Below are positions 16,439 to 25,107 of a stretch of DNA of 51,478 bases, in pieces. The stretch spans positions 1 to 51,478 of the forward strand of contig CAYRSH010000004.1 of assembly GCA_964426895.1 (NCBI GenBank), in the 5' to 3' direction. A program made the translations under genes and the position numbers. The DNA is from Caldipriscus sp964426895. Lineage in GTDB: Bacteria > Hydrothermota > Hydrothermia > LBFQ01. Each line of letters opens with the position of its first letter. The stretch's first letter is position 1. The notes beneath the pieces were generated by a model. That model was not told the DNA's origin and ran no database searches. It saw only the letters and a program-made list of their open reading frames with translations.

Positions 16439-17808
16439 AACGCTTTGTATATTCTCTGCTCGACAATACCCAAAAGGGAATATATTAACCAATATAGGAC
16501 TATACCCGCGGGAAAATTTAGGAAAATAAACACAAATACGGCGGACATGATCATTGATGTCCTTTTCGCCTGCGGGTCCAAACCCGGTTGAAGGTATGCG
16601 TTCAATAAACTTATACCTCCCATAACTATTGGGAGAACATAATACGGGTCCTTATGGCTTAAATCCTTTATCCATAATAGAAATTCCGCCCCCTTTAACT
16701 CTATTGCGTTTTGTAAAACTTGGTATAACGCCCAAAATATGGGGAGTTGCAAGAGTAAGGGTAAACACCCGCTCAAAGGGTTAAAACCGGCTTCCCTGTA
16801 AAGTTTCATCGTTTCCCATTGCAACCTTTCCGGGTCATCCTTATAGAGTTTTTGTATTTTTTCAAGTTTTGGCTTTAACTTTTGCATTTTCTGGGAGGAC
16901 TTATATATATTTATTGATAGGGGTGATGTTAGGATTTTTATAAGTATTGCCAAAAGGATTATGGCAAGTCCGTAATTTTTTGTTAAATTTTCAAACCATA
17001 TTAAGGCCCAATATATGGGCCATGCGATAAATGTGGACCACCCACCCCCGAGGTCAAAAGCCGCCAGCATATTGGGTTCTCCGGAGAGTAAATTCCTCTC
17101 CGCGGGTCCAAAAAAGATGTAAAACTCTTTATCCACTTTCGGATATAACCTTATGGTTATCCTATCGCCATCTTTAAATGATGATGCAAAGCCCTTAAAA
17201 TCCCATACCGATACCAAATAATACCTTGACCTCAAACCCATCCATTTTACCGTATCCGTATAAAAGTCCATATTTGCATTCTTATAATCGTATTTTTTGG
17301 TTTTTCCGTTCAAATATTGTATAAAGAGTTGTTTCCTTTCACCACTATAACCATTGTATTCCGTTATAGGTGTGGTTATTTCAAAGGGTGTTTCGCCTTT
17401 TAAAACCACTTTTAGCCTAAAATTACCGAGGTGTGTTATCTCAAATCTATCAGTTATAATCCCGTTCTTAATAACTTTAACCCTTTGCGAATCAACGCGT
17501 AGGGGTTTAACTATGTATCCGGAGGGCTGAGTCTTGTGTTTTTTATCGTTTAATCCGAAAATCGCCCCCGTGTTTAAATCTATTAAGTATTCGTATCCGT
17601 TAAACTTTAAATGCGCTATTTTAGGGGCGGATTTTATGACCGGTTTTGTTTCTTTAACATCGGGTTTTGGTTTTTTTTCAACCTTCTCGGTTTTTTCGCT
17701 TTCCTTTAAAAGGGCCTCCCTCTTAGGCCTCAAAACAAAGTAATCCCATACAAAGAAAAAAACAAACACAAAAACGAAGTATAGTATTAGCCTTGTTCCC
17801 CTATCCAT
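16426..17808 (-). CDS. yidC: Membrane protein insertase YidC
   Basis: 460 residues. An N-terminal transmembrane helix is followed by a Lys/Glu-rich stretch, a large periplasmic beta domain at about 65-260, then the 60KD_IMP core: L-A-I-I-L-L-A-I-L-I-K, Q-K-M-Q-K-L-K-P-K, and G-C-L-P-L-L-L-Q-L-P-I-F-W-A-L-Y. The big periplasmic domain is the Gram-negative form. The gene starts two bases after the nuoD stop, so both are on one mRNA. It inserts membrane proteins alone or with SecYEG. Confidence 0.96.
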   Translation of the reverse strand: MDRGTRLILYFVFVFVFFFVWDYFVLRPKREALLKESEKTEKVEKKPKPDVKETKPVIKSAPKIAHLKFNGYEYLIDLNTGAIFGLNDKKHKTQPSGYIVKPLRVDSQRVKVIKNGIITDRFEITHLGNFRLKVVLKGETPFEITTPITEYNGYSGERKQLFIQYLNGKTKKYDYKNANMDFYTDTVKWMGLRSRYYLVSVWDFKGFASSFKDGDRITIRLYPKVDKEFYIFFGPAERNLLSGEPNMLAAFDLGGGWSTFIAWPIYWALIWFENLTKNYGLAIILLAILIKILTSPLSINIYKSSQKMQKLKPKLEKIQKLYKDDPERLQWETMKLYREAGFNPLSGCLPLLLQLPIFWALYQVLQNAIELKGAEFLLWIKDLSHKDPYYVLPIVMGGISLLNAYLQPGLDPQAKRTSMIMSAVFVFIFLNFPAGIVLYWLIYSLLGIVEQRIYKALWKL

Positions 17809-17810
17809 CT

Positions 17811-18938
17811 TTACCTATCTACATCTCCAAATACGGGGTCAAGGGAACCCAAAATGGCTATTGTATCCGCAATGTAATGCCCCGGCAATATGTGTTGTAT
17901 GGCCATAAGGTTTGAAAAGGATGGGGAACGGAGTTTTACCCTCGCAGGTTGAGGCTTTCCATCGGAATAAATAAACGCTCCCAACTCACCCCTTGGACTT
18001 TCAACCTTTGCATATACCCAGGTATCCGGTGGGAGTTTTATACCAACCGGGGTTTTTACGGGCATACGGGAACTTATGGGGCCTTCCGGCAATCCATCTA
18101 TCACCTGTTCTATAATCTTTAAAGACTCAAACATTTCCAAGTACCTTACGGTTGCCCTCGCAAATGAATCCCCGCTTTCAAGGGTTATAACATTAAACTG
18201 AAAGTCGTTATAGGACGAATAACCGTCGGCTTTCCTTATGTCATAGGGAACGCCGCTCCCCCTTAAAGTGGGACCAGATGTCCCGAGTTTTAGGGCTAAA
18301 TCCTTTGGTAAAACGCCTACCCCTTGGGTTCTCGCCTTAAACACCGGATTTGTTAGAAATGGTTCGTAATCTTCAAAGGATTTCCTTAAATATTTTACGG
18401 TTTCCTTAACCTTTTTATCAAAACCCGCCGGAACATCGTACCTAACGCCACCTATGAATACAAAATTCGGGTGAAACCTGGAACCCGTAAGGATTTCTTT
18501 CAAATCCAAGAGTTTTTCCCTATCCCTAAAACAGAACATAGCCAAGTTTGTACCACCTCCAAAGGCACCACCCAAATCCAAACCGTATGTCCCTATTGCC
18601 ACGAGGTGCGATGTTATCCTTTCAATTTCCGCTAGCAAAACCCTCAAATATTGTGCCCTTTTTGGAACCTCTATGTTTGCACCTTTTTCCACAGCCAAAA
18701 CGAAGGGTAGGGTATTTAAAGAAGGTGCCAAGTAGTCGTTCCTTTCAAGTATTGGAACTATGTTGTCATAACCTCTATGCTCGCATAATTTTTCTACCCC
18801 CCTATGTAGATAGCCTATAACCGGTTCAACCTTTATTATTTTCTCACCTTCAAGGTGCAAAATTAACCTTAAAACCCCATGTGTTGAAGGGTGCTGAGGA
18901 CCCATGTTCAACACAACTTCTTCGGTTCTTAATTCCAT
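17811..18938 (-). CDS. nuoD: NADH-quinone oxidoreductase subunit D (49-kDa type), isolated
   Basis: 375 residues, full length for NuoD. It opens with N-M-G-P-Q-H-P-S-T-H-G-V, which helps form the quinone site, and has G-Y-L-H-R-G-V-E-K, R-I-T-S-H-L, and the C-terminal D-P-V-F-G-D-V-D-R. Nickel-binding CxxC pairs are absent, so it is the complex I type rather than a hydrogenase. No other nuo gene is in the window; it heads the yidC run instead. TATAAT ends 8 bases before the ATG. Confidence 0.95.
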   Translation of the reverse strand: MELRTEEVVLNMGPQHPSTHGVLRLILHLEGEKIIKVEPVIGYLHRGVEKLCEHRGYDNIVPILERNDYLAPSLNTLPFVLAVEKGANIEVPKRAQYLRVLLAEIERITSHLVAIGTYGLDLGGAFGGGTNLAMFCFRDREKLLDLKEILTGSRFHPNFVFIGGVRYDVPAGFDKKVKETVKYLRKSFEDYEPFLTNPVFKARTQGVGVLPKDLALKLGTSGPTLRGSGVPYDIRKADGYSSYNDFQFNVITLESGDSFARATVRYLEMFESLKIIEQVIDGLPEGPISSRMPVKTPVGIKLPPDTWVYAKVESPRGELGAFIYSDGKPQPARVKLRSPSFSNLMAIQHILPGHYIADTIAILGSLDPVFGDVDR

Positions 18939-18946
18939 AAGCGGGT

Positions 18947-18952
18947 ATTATA
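18947..18952 (-). promoter_or_regulatory. -10 element of nuoD
   Basis: TATAAT ends 8 bases before the nuoD ATG, embedded in the palindrome GGGTATTATACCC. Confidence 0.6.
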
Positions 18953-18969
18953 CCCTTGTTTTACTTATT

Positions 18970-19278
18970 AAAGGGTTGTGCGGTGGGTGGTAAAGAGGTA
19001 AATGGTAGGTAAGTAAAATGAGTGGGAGGGGCTACCCACCCTTGAAAGGGCTCCACCGACCCGGGCAAGTGGGTAGTGGTGGGAAGGGGGTTCAAGGCCC
19101 CGGCTTGGCTCGGAGGTGGAGCAATGGGCCTTTTGGTGTATCAAAAAACTTGCACTGCTGAACTTTTCCAAAAATTTTACCCCTCCACACAATGCCTAAC
19201 TTTACTAATTTATTAACTTACAACTCGGGTTCCTAATCTACCTTGTGGAATTTAAACAATCTACCTTCACAATTGAGC
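18970..19278. ncRNA. Candidate structured RNA of unknown class
   Basis: This is the bulk of the only gap longer than 300 bases (18939-19303). Positions 19021-19135 are clearly GC-rich in an AT-rich, compact genome, which in thermophiles is a hallmark of structured RNA. Exact complementary arms: 19032-19039 with 19069-19076 (8 bp), 19050-19057 with 19115-19122 (8 bp), 19094-19100 with 19126-19132 (7 bp), and alternatively 19040-19046 with 19091-19097 extended by GGGG (19028-19031) and CCCC (19098-19101). The first two interleave, so a pseudoknot is possible. A minus-strand TATAAT at 19285-19290, not followed by any start codon in range, suggests minus-strand transcription from about 19278. I could not match it to SRP RNA, RNase P, tmRNA, 6S or a known riboswitch. 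The strand is not settled. Confidence 0.4.
19235..19267. repeat. 10-bp direct repeat in the nuoD upstream gap
   Basis: AATCTACCTT occurs at 19235-19244 and 19258-19267, 13 bases apart, at the presumed 5' end of the candidate RNA. Confidence 0.5.
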
Positions 19279-19284
19279 GTGGGC

Positions 19285-19290
19285 ATTATA
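19285..19290 (-). promoter_or_regulatory. -10 element pointing into the non-coding gap
   Basis: TATAAT on the minus strand, just past the DUF1015 gene's 3' end. No suitable start codon with an open frame lies 5-10 bases downstream, in contrast to nearly every other such element here. Confidence 0.45.
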
Positions 19291-19303
19291 AGGGGTGTGT
19301 TTT

Positions 19304-20278
19304 TCAAGGTTTTGCATAAAACATTCCGGCAACCAACTTTGGATAAAAGTCCGTTGATTTTCTCGGCATCCTTTTGCCCTCATTCGCAACCCTTAAAACA
19401 TCCATTGGTTTTGTTGGGGAAAGGATAACGCTTAAAAATCTCTTTTCTTTACCCTCTTCTAAAACCCTTTTTAAATCCCTTTCGTATCCAACTATTAAAT
19501 CGTAATTGCCCTCAAAAATGTAAAAATCCGATATGTAAGCGGGAACATTCATAAGGGCATCATCTTTTCTCCTCGGTATAAACCCCAAGGGTTTGCCATT
19601 GTGGGGTAAAATGATTAATGGGATTAAACCCTCTCTAATCACACTTTCCAAAACCTCTTCCGAACTCAAAATAAGAATATCAATTTCTTTCCCCTCTAAA
19701 AACCTTTTTAATTCCGAGAGTTTAATCCTTATAAGCCTATGCGTTGGCAATATAAACAGGTTTGGGTCATTGACATCCATAAGCGCTATCAAAACATCCC
19801 CCTCTAAGGCTTCAAACCTGTGATGTCCATCCGCAATATAAATATCCTTTGGTATTTCCCCTTTGAAATCGGTTAAGAAAACCTCGGTTTTGACACCTTT
19901 ATACTCAAACTCCCCTATTTTTTCCCCTTCTCTTAGGGACGATACGACTTTTTCTTCATCTTTAAATATGCACATAACCGGGGCAAACTGGTATTCATAA
20001 TCTTTAAAAATCCCTTTATAAAACTCAACACCCTCGGGGAACACATCCTCGTGTGGATAAAATTTATATTCACCTTTGTTGAGAAATCCCACCAAAGCCT
20101 TCCTGATATGTTTTTCCCCGTAAATTTCAAATTCTTGCTTTATCAGTATAAAAACTTCACCCACAAAGATCAAGTCTTTTTTTAAAACCCTTTCGCTTTC
20201 TTCCTGTAAAACATTCCATAGGTTTTCATAGGGTATAGGGTCTGGATTTTTGGGAACGAAAACCTTTAAAGGTTTCAC
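19304..20278 (-). CDS. DUF1015 family protein
   Basis: 324 residues, shorter than the usual roughly 400. Family motifs are Y-I-A-D-G-H-H-R-F-E-A-L near residue 150 and the C-terminal M-P-R-K-S-T-D-F-Y-P-K-L. The biochemical function is not established. The gene overlaps the serA-like gene as ATGA, a pairing often seen in thermophiles, so a role linked to serine metabolism is a reasonable guess but no more. It is the last gene of its transcript. Confidence 0.85.
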   Translation of the reverse strand: MKPLKVFVPKNPDPIPYENLWNVLQEESERVLKKDLIFVGEVFILIKQEFEIYGEKHIRKALVGFLNKGEYKFYPHEDVFPEGVEFYKGIFKDYEYQFAPVMCIFKDEEKVVSSLREGEKIGEFEYKGVKTEVFLTDFKGEIPKDIYIADGHHRFEALEGDVLIALMDVNDPNLFILPTHRLIRIKLSELKRFLEGKEIDILILSSEEVLESVIREGLIPLIILPHNGKPLGFIPRRKDDALMNVPAYISDFYIFEGNYDLIVGYERDLKRVLEEGKEKRFLSVILSPTKPMDVLRVANEGKRMPRKSTDFYPKLVAGMFYAKP

Positions 20279-21138
20279 TTGAAGAACTCTATAATTATCC
20301 TTGCCGCCTCGGTTGATGCCCTGAGTTGTGCCTCTTTTGTTTGCGCACCTATGTGCGGGGTGAGTATGACATTATCCAATTCCAAAATCTCCTTTGGTGG
20401 TGGTTCGCTTTCAAACACATCAAGGGCGGCTATTACATCCCTCCTTTCCTTTAAAAACCTTACTAAATCATCGGTTGGTATTAACTCACCCCTTGCCGTA
20501 TTGACGATTACCGCCTGCTCTTTTAACCTCATAAGTAATGGGTAATTTATAATCCCACGGGTTTCATCCGTTAAAGGTAGGTGTAAGGACACTATGTCGG
20601 CGGTTTCAAAGAGTTCGCCGAATTCCAACCTTTTATAAACCCCCCTATCAACCACATCGTAATAAACTATTTCCGCACCGAAAGCCTCGCACCTTTTTGC
20701 AACCTCCAAACCTATGTTTCCAAGCCCTACAAGACCCACAACCTTCCCGTATATCTCCCTACCTTTAAGAGACTTTTTCTCCCATTTACCCGCCTTTGTT
20801 GATGAGTGGGCATAAGGTATCATCCGCAAGGCGGAAAGCATTAAACCTACGGTTAATTCCGCAACGGAAATTGAAGTTGCCCTTGGGGTATTTCTCACCT
20901 CTATACCCTTGGACTTGGCATATTCAACATCTATGTTATCAAGCCCAACACCCGCCCTAACTATTAGTTTAAGGTTTTTACACCTATCAATGAATTCCCT
21001 ATTAACCTTTGTTGCACTCCTCACAATTATGGCATCCGCATTCTCAAACCCCTCTCTTTCTAAAACCTCAAAACCCTCTTGCCTTAAAAGTTCAACCCCC
21101 GAATCGTCAATATCATCCATTATGGCAACGGAGGGCAT
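20275..21138 (-). CDS. serA: D-3-phosphoglycerate dehydrogenase-type 2-hydroxyacid dehydrogenase (short form)
   Basis: 287 residues. NAD-binding G-L-G-N-I-G-L-E-V-A is near 140. The catalytic Arg lies in A-R-G-E-L (about 217), with Glu in the D-V-F-E-S-E-P segment and His in T-P-H-I-G-A-Q-T. R-A-G-V-G-L-D-N-I-D matches SerA better than other hydroxyacid dehydrogenases. It lacks the C-terminal intervening and ACT domains of long SerA, so serine feedback is not expected through them. It would start serine synthesis from 3-phosphoglycerate. CAACCTTAAAAT ends 6 bases before the ATG. Confidence 0.88.
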   Translation of the reverse strand: MPSVAIMDDIDDSGVELLRQEGFEVLEREGFENADAIIVRSATKVNREFIDRCKNLKLIVRAGVGLDNIDVEYAKSKGIEVRNTPRATSISVAELTVGLMLSALRMIPYAHSSTKAGKWEKKSLKGREIYGKVVGLVGLGNIGLEVAKRCEAFGAEIVYYDVVDRGVYKRLEFGELFETADIVSLHLPLTDETRGIINYPLLMRLKEQAVIVNTARGELIPTDDLVRFLKERRDVIAALDVFESEPPPKEILELDNVILTPHIGAQTKEAQLRASTEAARIIIEFFK

Positions 21139-21144
21139 ACAGGG

Positions 21145-21156
21145 ATTTTAAGGTTG
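21145..21156 (-). promoter_or_regulatory. Promoter of serA-DUF1015 (CAACCTTAAAAT)
   Basis: The 12-mer ends 6 bases before the ATG at 21138. Identical copies precede the sufD-like gene and the TPR gene at 40274. Confidence 0.6.
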
Positions 21157-21185
21157 TTGTTTGTTTCCCTTGGATTGTATTTATG

Positions 21186-24100
21186 CTACCTCCCCTTTAT
21201 CTTCCTTTCCGGTGTTAAGAATGTGTATATTACGGGTACAACGAAAAGGGTTGTTATTAAAGAGAAGTTTAACCCGCCAAATATAGCAACACCCAAGCCC
21301 GACCAAAATTCCGAACCCTGCTGTTTTATAACCGCCAAGGGTAAAACCGCAAGTGATGTCGTTAAAGTAGTCATAAGTATAGGCCTCAACCTCCTCGTGG
21401 CGGATTCTATTATCGCTTCAAACTTGTTTTTACCCCTCCTTATGAGTATGTTTGCGTAATCAACCATTACAACGGCGTTATTAACCACCACACCGGTTAA
21501 GGCTATAAGCCCTATGAACCCCGTAATTGAAAGGGGTTGCCTAAAAATCAGAAAGCCGAGGGAAGCGCCCGCCAAACCAAAGGGAATACTCGTTATAAAT
21601 ATTATTACCCCCTGCCTGAAACTATCAAACTGGGCGGATAAGGTTAAATATATGAGTATCAAACCGATTATTAGTAGAACCCCCAATTGGGAAAAACTTT
21701 CCGCCTGCCTCTGTATTGCCCCTCCAAACTCGTAAGAGTATCCCCTCGGAAGGTTAAAGTTTCTCAAAAACTTGCTTATATCCGCTGTTATTTCACCCAA
21801 AGGCCTGCCCACAACCTCACCCGATACCTCAATATACCTTTTCCCATTCCACCTGTCTATTCTAATAGGTGAAGCCCCTTCATTAACCTTTACGAAGTTC
21901 AACAATGGAACCAAACCAACAGGTGTGTTTATACTTAGGGATAGTACCTTATCAAGGTTTTCCTTATCCTTTTCTTTCAAGGTTATCCAAACTTCAATGT
22001 TTTTCCCTCCGGATTTAAGGGTGAAGAGGTTTTGACCGGTTAAGACATACCTTAAAAACCCCGCAACTTGTGTTGGTGTAAGACCATAGGAGTAAGCCTT
22101 ATCCCTGTCAATACTTAAAACGAATTCCGGTCTTGGATTTCCAAAGGATGTTTGAACATTCTTTAAACCCTTTACGGTTTTCATATAATCCGCCAAAATG
22201 TTTGCCAAACTATCCAAAACCTTAATATCATCACCATAAATCCTAACAACCGCACCCCTTGAACCTCCAAAAAGAATTTGAGAGCCTTGACTGGTTGCGG
22301 ATACCTCATACCTTTCAACGCCGGGTATTTCCTTTACGAGTTTTTCAATCTCATCCGCAACTTCAAAGGTGCTTTTCTTTATGTCATCCTTTAACCTGAC
22401 CACAAAGAATGCGGTATAAGGCGCTTCTACATTTCCAAAGGCTGCCCCAAATCCCGATTCCGTAGGACCTACCCTGAACACCGCTTCCCTAACCTCGGGC
22501 ATTTTATAAACCTTTTCGGCCAGCGGTAAAACCATCTCGTAGGTTTTATCAAGGGATGTACCCCTTGACAATTCCAAGGTTCCCCTTATCTGTTTTTCAT
22601 CCGCCTGTGGGAAGAAATCCGTGGGTACAAACCTCCAAAGGGATGCGGCTATTAAAAGTATTAAAACAAACACACCCAAAAATACGAACCTCCTTTTAAC
22701 GACAAACTTAACCAATTGATTGTATGCCCTCTCCACGGGTTTAAACCATGCGGGCTCCTCTTTTGGTTTTAACCTTATTTGGTTTGCCGCCAAGGAGGGG
22801 ATAATCGTTAAGGCCAAAAACAAACTCGTAAGATACACTATAACGGATATTGTCGCCAACTCTTTGAAAATCACGCCTATAAATCCCGGTATAAAAAACA
22901 GGGGTAGCAAAACTATGAAGTTTGTGATTACGGAAGCGGTGATTGCGCCTTGCACCTCCAAAGTCGCAAACTCGGAAGCCTCCCTTGGGGGCTCCCCCCT
23001 TAATCTGTGGAAGAAAATGTTTTCTATTACAACTATTGAAGCATCAACCACGGAACCTATGGCCAATGCCAATGCGGATAGGGATATTATGTTTATTGAA
23101 CTCCCGCTCAGAAAGAGGTATAAAAACGCAATGATTAAGGAAGAGGGTATTGTTAAGGCGATAAGGATACTTGAACGAATATCCAATAGGAATACAAAGG
23201 ATACGAAAATAACTATTATACCCGCCATGAACAGCGTATCCCTTAAGTTCGCAATTGCATTCCTTATAAAACTTGAACCGTCGTTTTGTATAAAGAACTT
23301 TACGGGGTATTTCCTCTCAATTTCCTCCAACTTCTTTTTAACATTATCCGCAACTTTCACAACATTCGCATCCGCTTGCTTTTGGACGGCAAACAAAACC
23401 GCATCTTTACCCTTATGGTTTATGTAATTAACCCTCTTGGCGTATCCATCAACAACATCGGCAACCTCATAAAGTTTAATAGGCCTTCCGTTTATAAATC
23501 CCACAACCGTTTCCTTTAAATCTTCCACAGACCTTATACTTGAAGGGATTTTTAGTATCATCTCCTTATCCGAATACTTAACCTCACCCGCCGGGATTTC
23601 TATGCCTTGGGATTTTAGTAGGTTTGCCATACCGTCAAAGGTTAAACCGTAATTCTCCAACTTATCCCTATGCACATATATGTTTATCTGTCTTTTCTTC
23701 CCCCCTCCCCATATCTGAACCAAACCCACACCTTTAACCCTCTGTAACTCATCTTTAAGGTAATCCTCCGCCCATTCCCTTATGGGGAAATCCTCCTCGG
23801 TTGAATTTACGGTTGCTATTATTATGGGGAATTGTTGTATATCAAACTTTAAAATCAATGGATCGCTTGCATCCTCTGGAAGCAGAGATGAGGCAAAACT
23901 CAATCTGTCCTTAACATCCAAAGCAGCCTTATCAATATCCGTCCCGTATTTAAATGTTATCGTAACAACGCCTACCCCGTTTTGACTGGTTGAATTTATG
24001 CGATCAATATCTTCAAGGATGGAGAGGTTTTCCTCTAAAACATCTACCACATTCTTTTCAACATCTTCTGGGGATGCTCCGGGATACTGTACCACAACCG

Positions 24101-24230
24101 AAACGGATGGTAATGTGAATTTTGGTAAGAAATCCATCGGTAGATTTATAAGCCCGAAAATTCCCCCGATTATAAGCATTAGATATATAACGAGGGCAAA
24201 TGTAGACCTTCTTACAAAAAACCTCGTCAT
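21186..24230 (-). CDS. RND-family efflux transporter, inner-membrane permease
   Basis: 1014 residues with the AcrB/HAE1 layout: TM1 at about 12-30, a large periplasmic loop with V-Q-Y-P-G-A-S-P-E-D-V-E near 50, a TM cluster at about 335-530, a second periplasmic loop, and a C-terminal TM cluster. The duplicated family segments such as G-S-V-V-D-A-S-I-V-V-I-E-N (proton-relay Asp region in TM4) and G-V-V-V-N-N-A-V-V-M-V-D-Y (TM10) are intact. It exports drugs, lipids or solvents with the adaptor encoded just upstream; no outer-membrane TolC is in the window. It overlaps the adaptor by ATGA. Confidence 0.94.
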   Translation of the reverse strand: MTRFFVRRSTFALVIYLMLIIGGIFGLINLPMDFLPKFTLPSVSVVVQYPGASPEDVEKNVVDVLEENLSILEDIDRINSTSQNGVGVVTITFKYGTDIDKAALDVKDRLSFASSLLPEDASDPLILKFDIQQFPIIIATVNSTEEDFPIREWAEDYLKDELQRVKGVGLVQIWGGGKKRQINIYVHRDKLENYGLTFDGMANLLKSQGIEIPAGEVKYSDKEMILKIPSSIRSVEDLKETVVGFINGRPIKLYEVADVVDGYAKRVNYINHKGKDAVLFAVQKQADANVVKVADNVKKKLEEIERKYPVKFFIQNDGSSFIRNAIANLRDTLFMAGIIVIFVSFVFLLDIRSSILIALTIPSSLIIAFLYLFLSGSSINIISLSALALAIGSVVDASIVVIENIFFHRLRGEPPREASEFATLEVQGAITASVITNFIVLLPLFFIPGFIGVIFKELATISVIVYLTSLFLALTIIPSLAANQIRLKPKEEPAWFKPVERAYNQLVKFVVKRRFVFLGVFVLILLIAASLWRFVPTDFFPQADEKQIRGTLELSRGTSLDKTYEMVLPLAEKVYKMPEVREAVFRVGPTESGFGAAFGNVEAPYTAFFVVRLKDDIKKSTFEVADEIEKLVKEIPGVERYEVSATSQGSQILFGGSRGAVVRIYGDDIKVLDSLANILADYMKTVKGLKNVQTSFGNPRPEFVLSIDRDKAYSYGLTPTQVAGFLRYVLTGQNLFTLKSGGKNIEVWITLKEKDKENLDKVLSLSINTPVGLVPLLNFVKVNEGASPIRIDRWNGKRYIEVSGEVVGRPLGEITADISKFLRNFNLPRGYSYEFGGAIQRQAESFSQLGVLLIIGLILIYLTLSAQFDSFRQGVIIFITSIPFGLAGASLGFLIFRQPLSITGFIGLIALTGVVVNNAVVMVDYANILIRRGKNKFEAIIESATRRLRPILMTTLTTSLAVLPLAVIKQQGSEFWSGLGVAIFGGLNFSLITTLFVVPVIYTFLTPERKIKGR

Positions 24231-25066
24231 CTCTCAAACCTCACAATTTTAACCTTATCCCCATCCTTTACGGCATTTGCCCCGAAAACTATAACGGTAT
24301 CTCCAAACTTTAATCCCCGTATAACCTCATATCCTTCCGATGTGGTTATCCCCAATTCCACCAAAACCTTTTTTGCAATATTACCGTTAACCACAAAAAC
24401 GGACTTTTTATTATCCCCAACAAAGGCGCTAACGGGTAAAACTATCGTTGAATCCGATCTCTTTACCTCCACTTCAACCAAAACGGATTGCCCGGGAATG
24501 AAATTTCCGTTTATTTCCCCTTCAACCTTTAATGTCCTTGTCCTCGGGTCAAGTGCGGGGGAAACCCTTACAATCCTTCCCCTTTTACCTTCAACCCATA
24601 TTTTCCCCCCAACCCTTACATCACCCGCGAAAACTTCGGGAACATCAAATAATACCGAAATCTTATCCTTACCGACTATCCTGAAAATCGGCGTTTGAGG
24701 TGAAACCGGTGCCCCTATATCCCTTAACAAAACCTGAACATATCCGTTTGTCGGCGCTTCAACGGTTAAGGGTTGAACATCTATACCAGGCGCCGACCTA
24801 TCAATTAGTGCCAATATTTGCCCCTTTCTTACATATTGCCCGTCGGATACATTTACCCTTAACAGTTTTCCCGGCATATCCGCAAAAACATTTATATCGG
24901 GATAACCCTTAATTACACCCGAAACCGTTATGGTTTTTGATATACTTTCGGGCCTGGCGATTTTTACAACGACGGGTTTTTCAACACCCTTATCGTTTTT
25001 AACTTTTCCCGTTTTCCCGCTTCCCGTACAGGATATTATAAGCAATATCGGGAGTAGTTTTCGCAT
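24227..25066 (-). CDS. RND efflux periplasmic adaptor lipoprotein (MFP family)
   Basis: About 279 residues from the ATG at 25066. TAGAAT ends 8 bases upstream of this ATG, and only this start gives a proper lipoprotein signal (M-R-K-L-L-P-I-L-L-I-I-S-C, Cys13 lipidated); the 17-residue longer reading is rejected. Then come the barrel-sandwich (lipoyl-like) halves with G-Q-Y-V-R-K-G-Q-I-L-A-L-I-D, with almost no helical hairpin between them, and beta-barrel and membrane-proximal domains. It couples the permease to an outer-membrane channel. Confidence 0.9.
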   Translation of the reverse strand: MRKLLPILLIISCTGSGKTGKVKNDKGVEKPVVVKIARPESISKTITVSGVIKGYPDINVFADMPGKLLRVNVSDGQYVRKGQILALIDRSAPGIDVQPLTVEAPTNGYVQVLLRDIGAPVSPQTPIFRIVGKDKISVLFDVPEVFAGDVRVGGKIWVEGKRGRIVRVSPALDPRTRTLKVEGEINGNFIPGQSVLVEVEVKRSDSTIVLPVSAFVGDNKKSVFVVNGNIAKKVLVELGITTSEGYEVIRGLKFGDTVIVFGANAVKDGDKVKIVRFER

Positions 25067-25074
25067 AAGCGGAT

Positions 25075-25080
25075 ATTCTA
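25075..25080 (-). promoter_or_regulatory. -10 element of the RND operon
   Basis: TAGAAT ends 8 bases before the adaptor ATG at 25066. Confidence 0.55.
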
Positions 25081-25107
25081 AGGGTGATTTGAACAGTCGT
25101 TCAAAAA

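Noticed and set aside
19086..19101. T-arm of a tRNA (GGGG-TTCAAGG-CCCC)
   Set aside because: No matching acceptor stem, anticodon arm or D-arm surrounds it.
18968..19192. 74-residue open frame in the gap upstream of nuoD
   Set aside because: Its composition (Ser/His/Pro-rich, no motif) is that of a frame passing through GC-rich structured DNA. No -10 or RBS precedes it, and stem arms explain the sequence better.
18970..19278. SRP RNA, RNase P RNA, tmRNA or 5S rRNA in the large gap
   Set aside because: The GGAAG-type SRP loop, the RNase P GAGGAAAGUCC and ACAGAA blocks, the tmRNA tag and 5S CCGAAC loop were all looked for and not found on either strand. A CCCCGGCTTGG stretch recalls the RNase P 3' region but stands alone.
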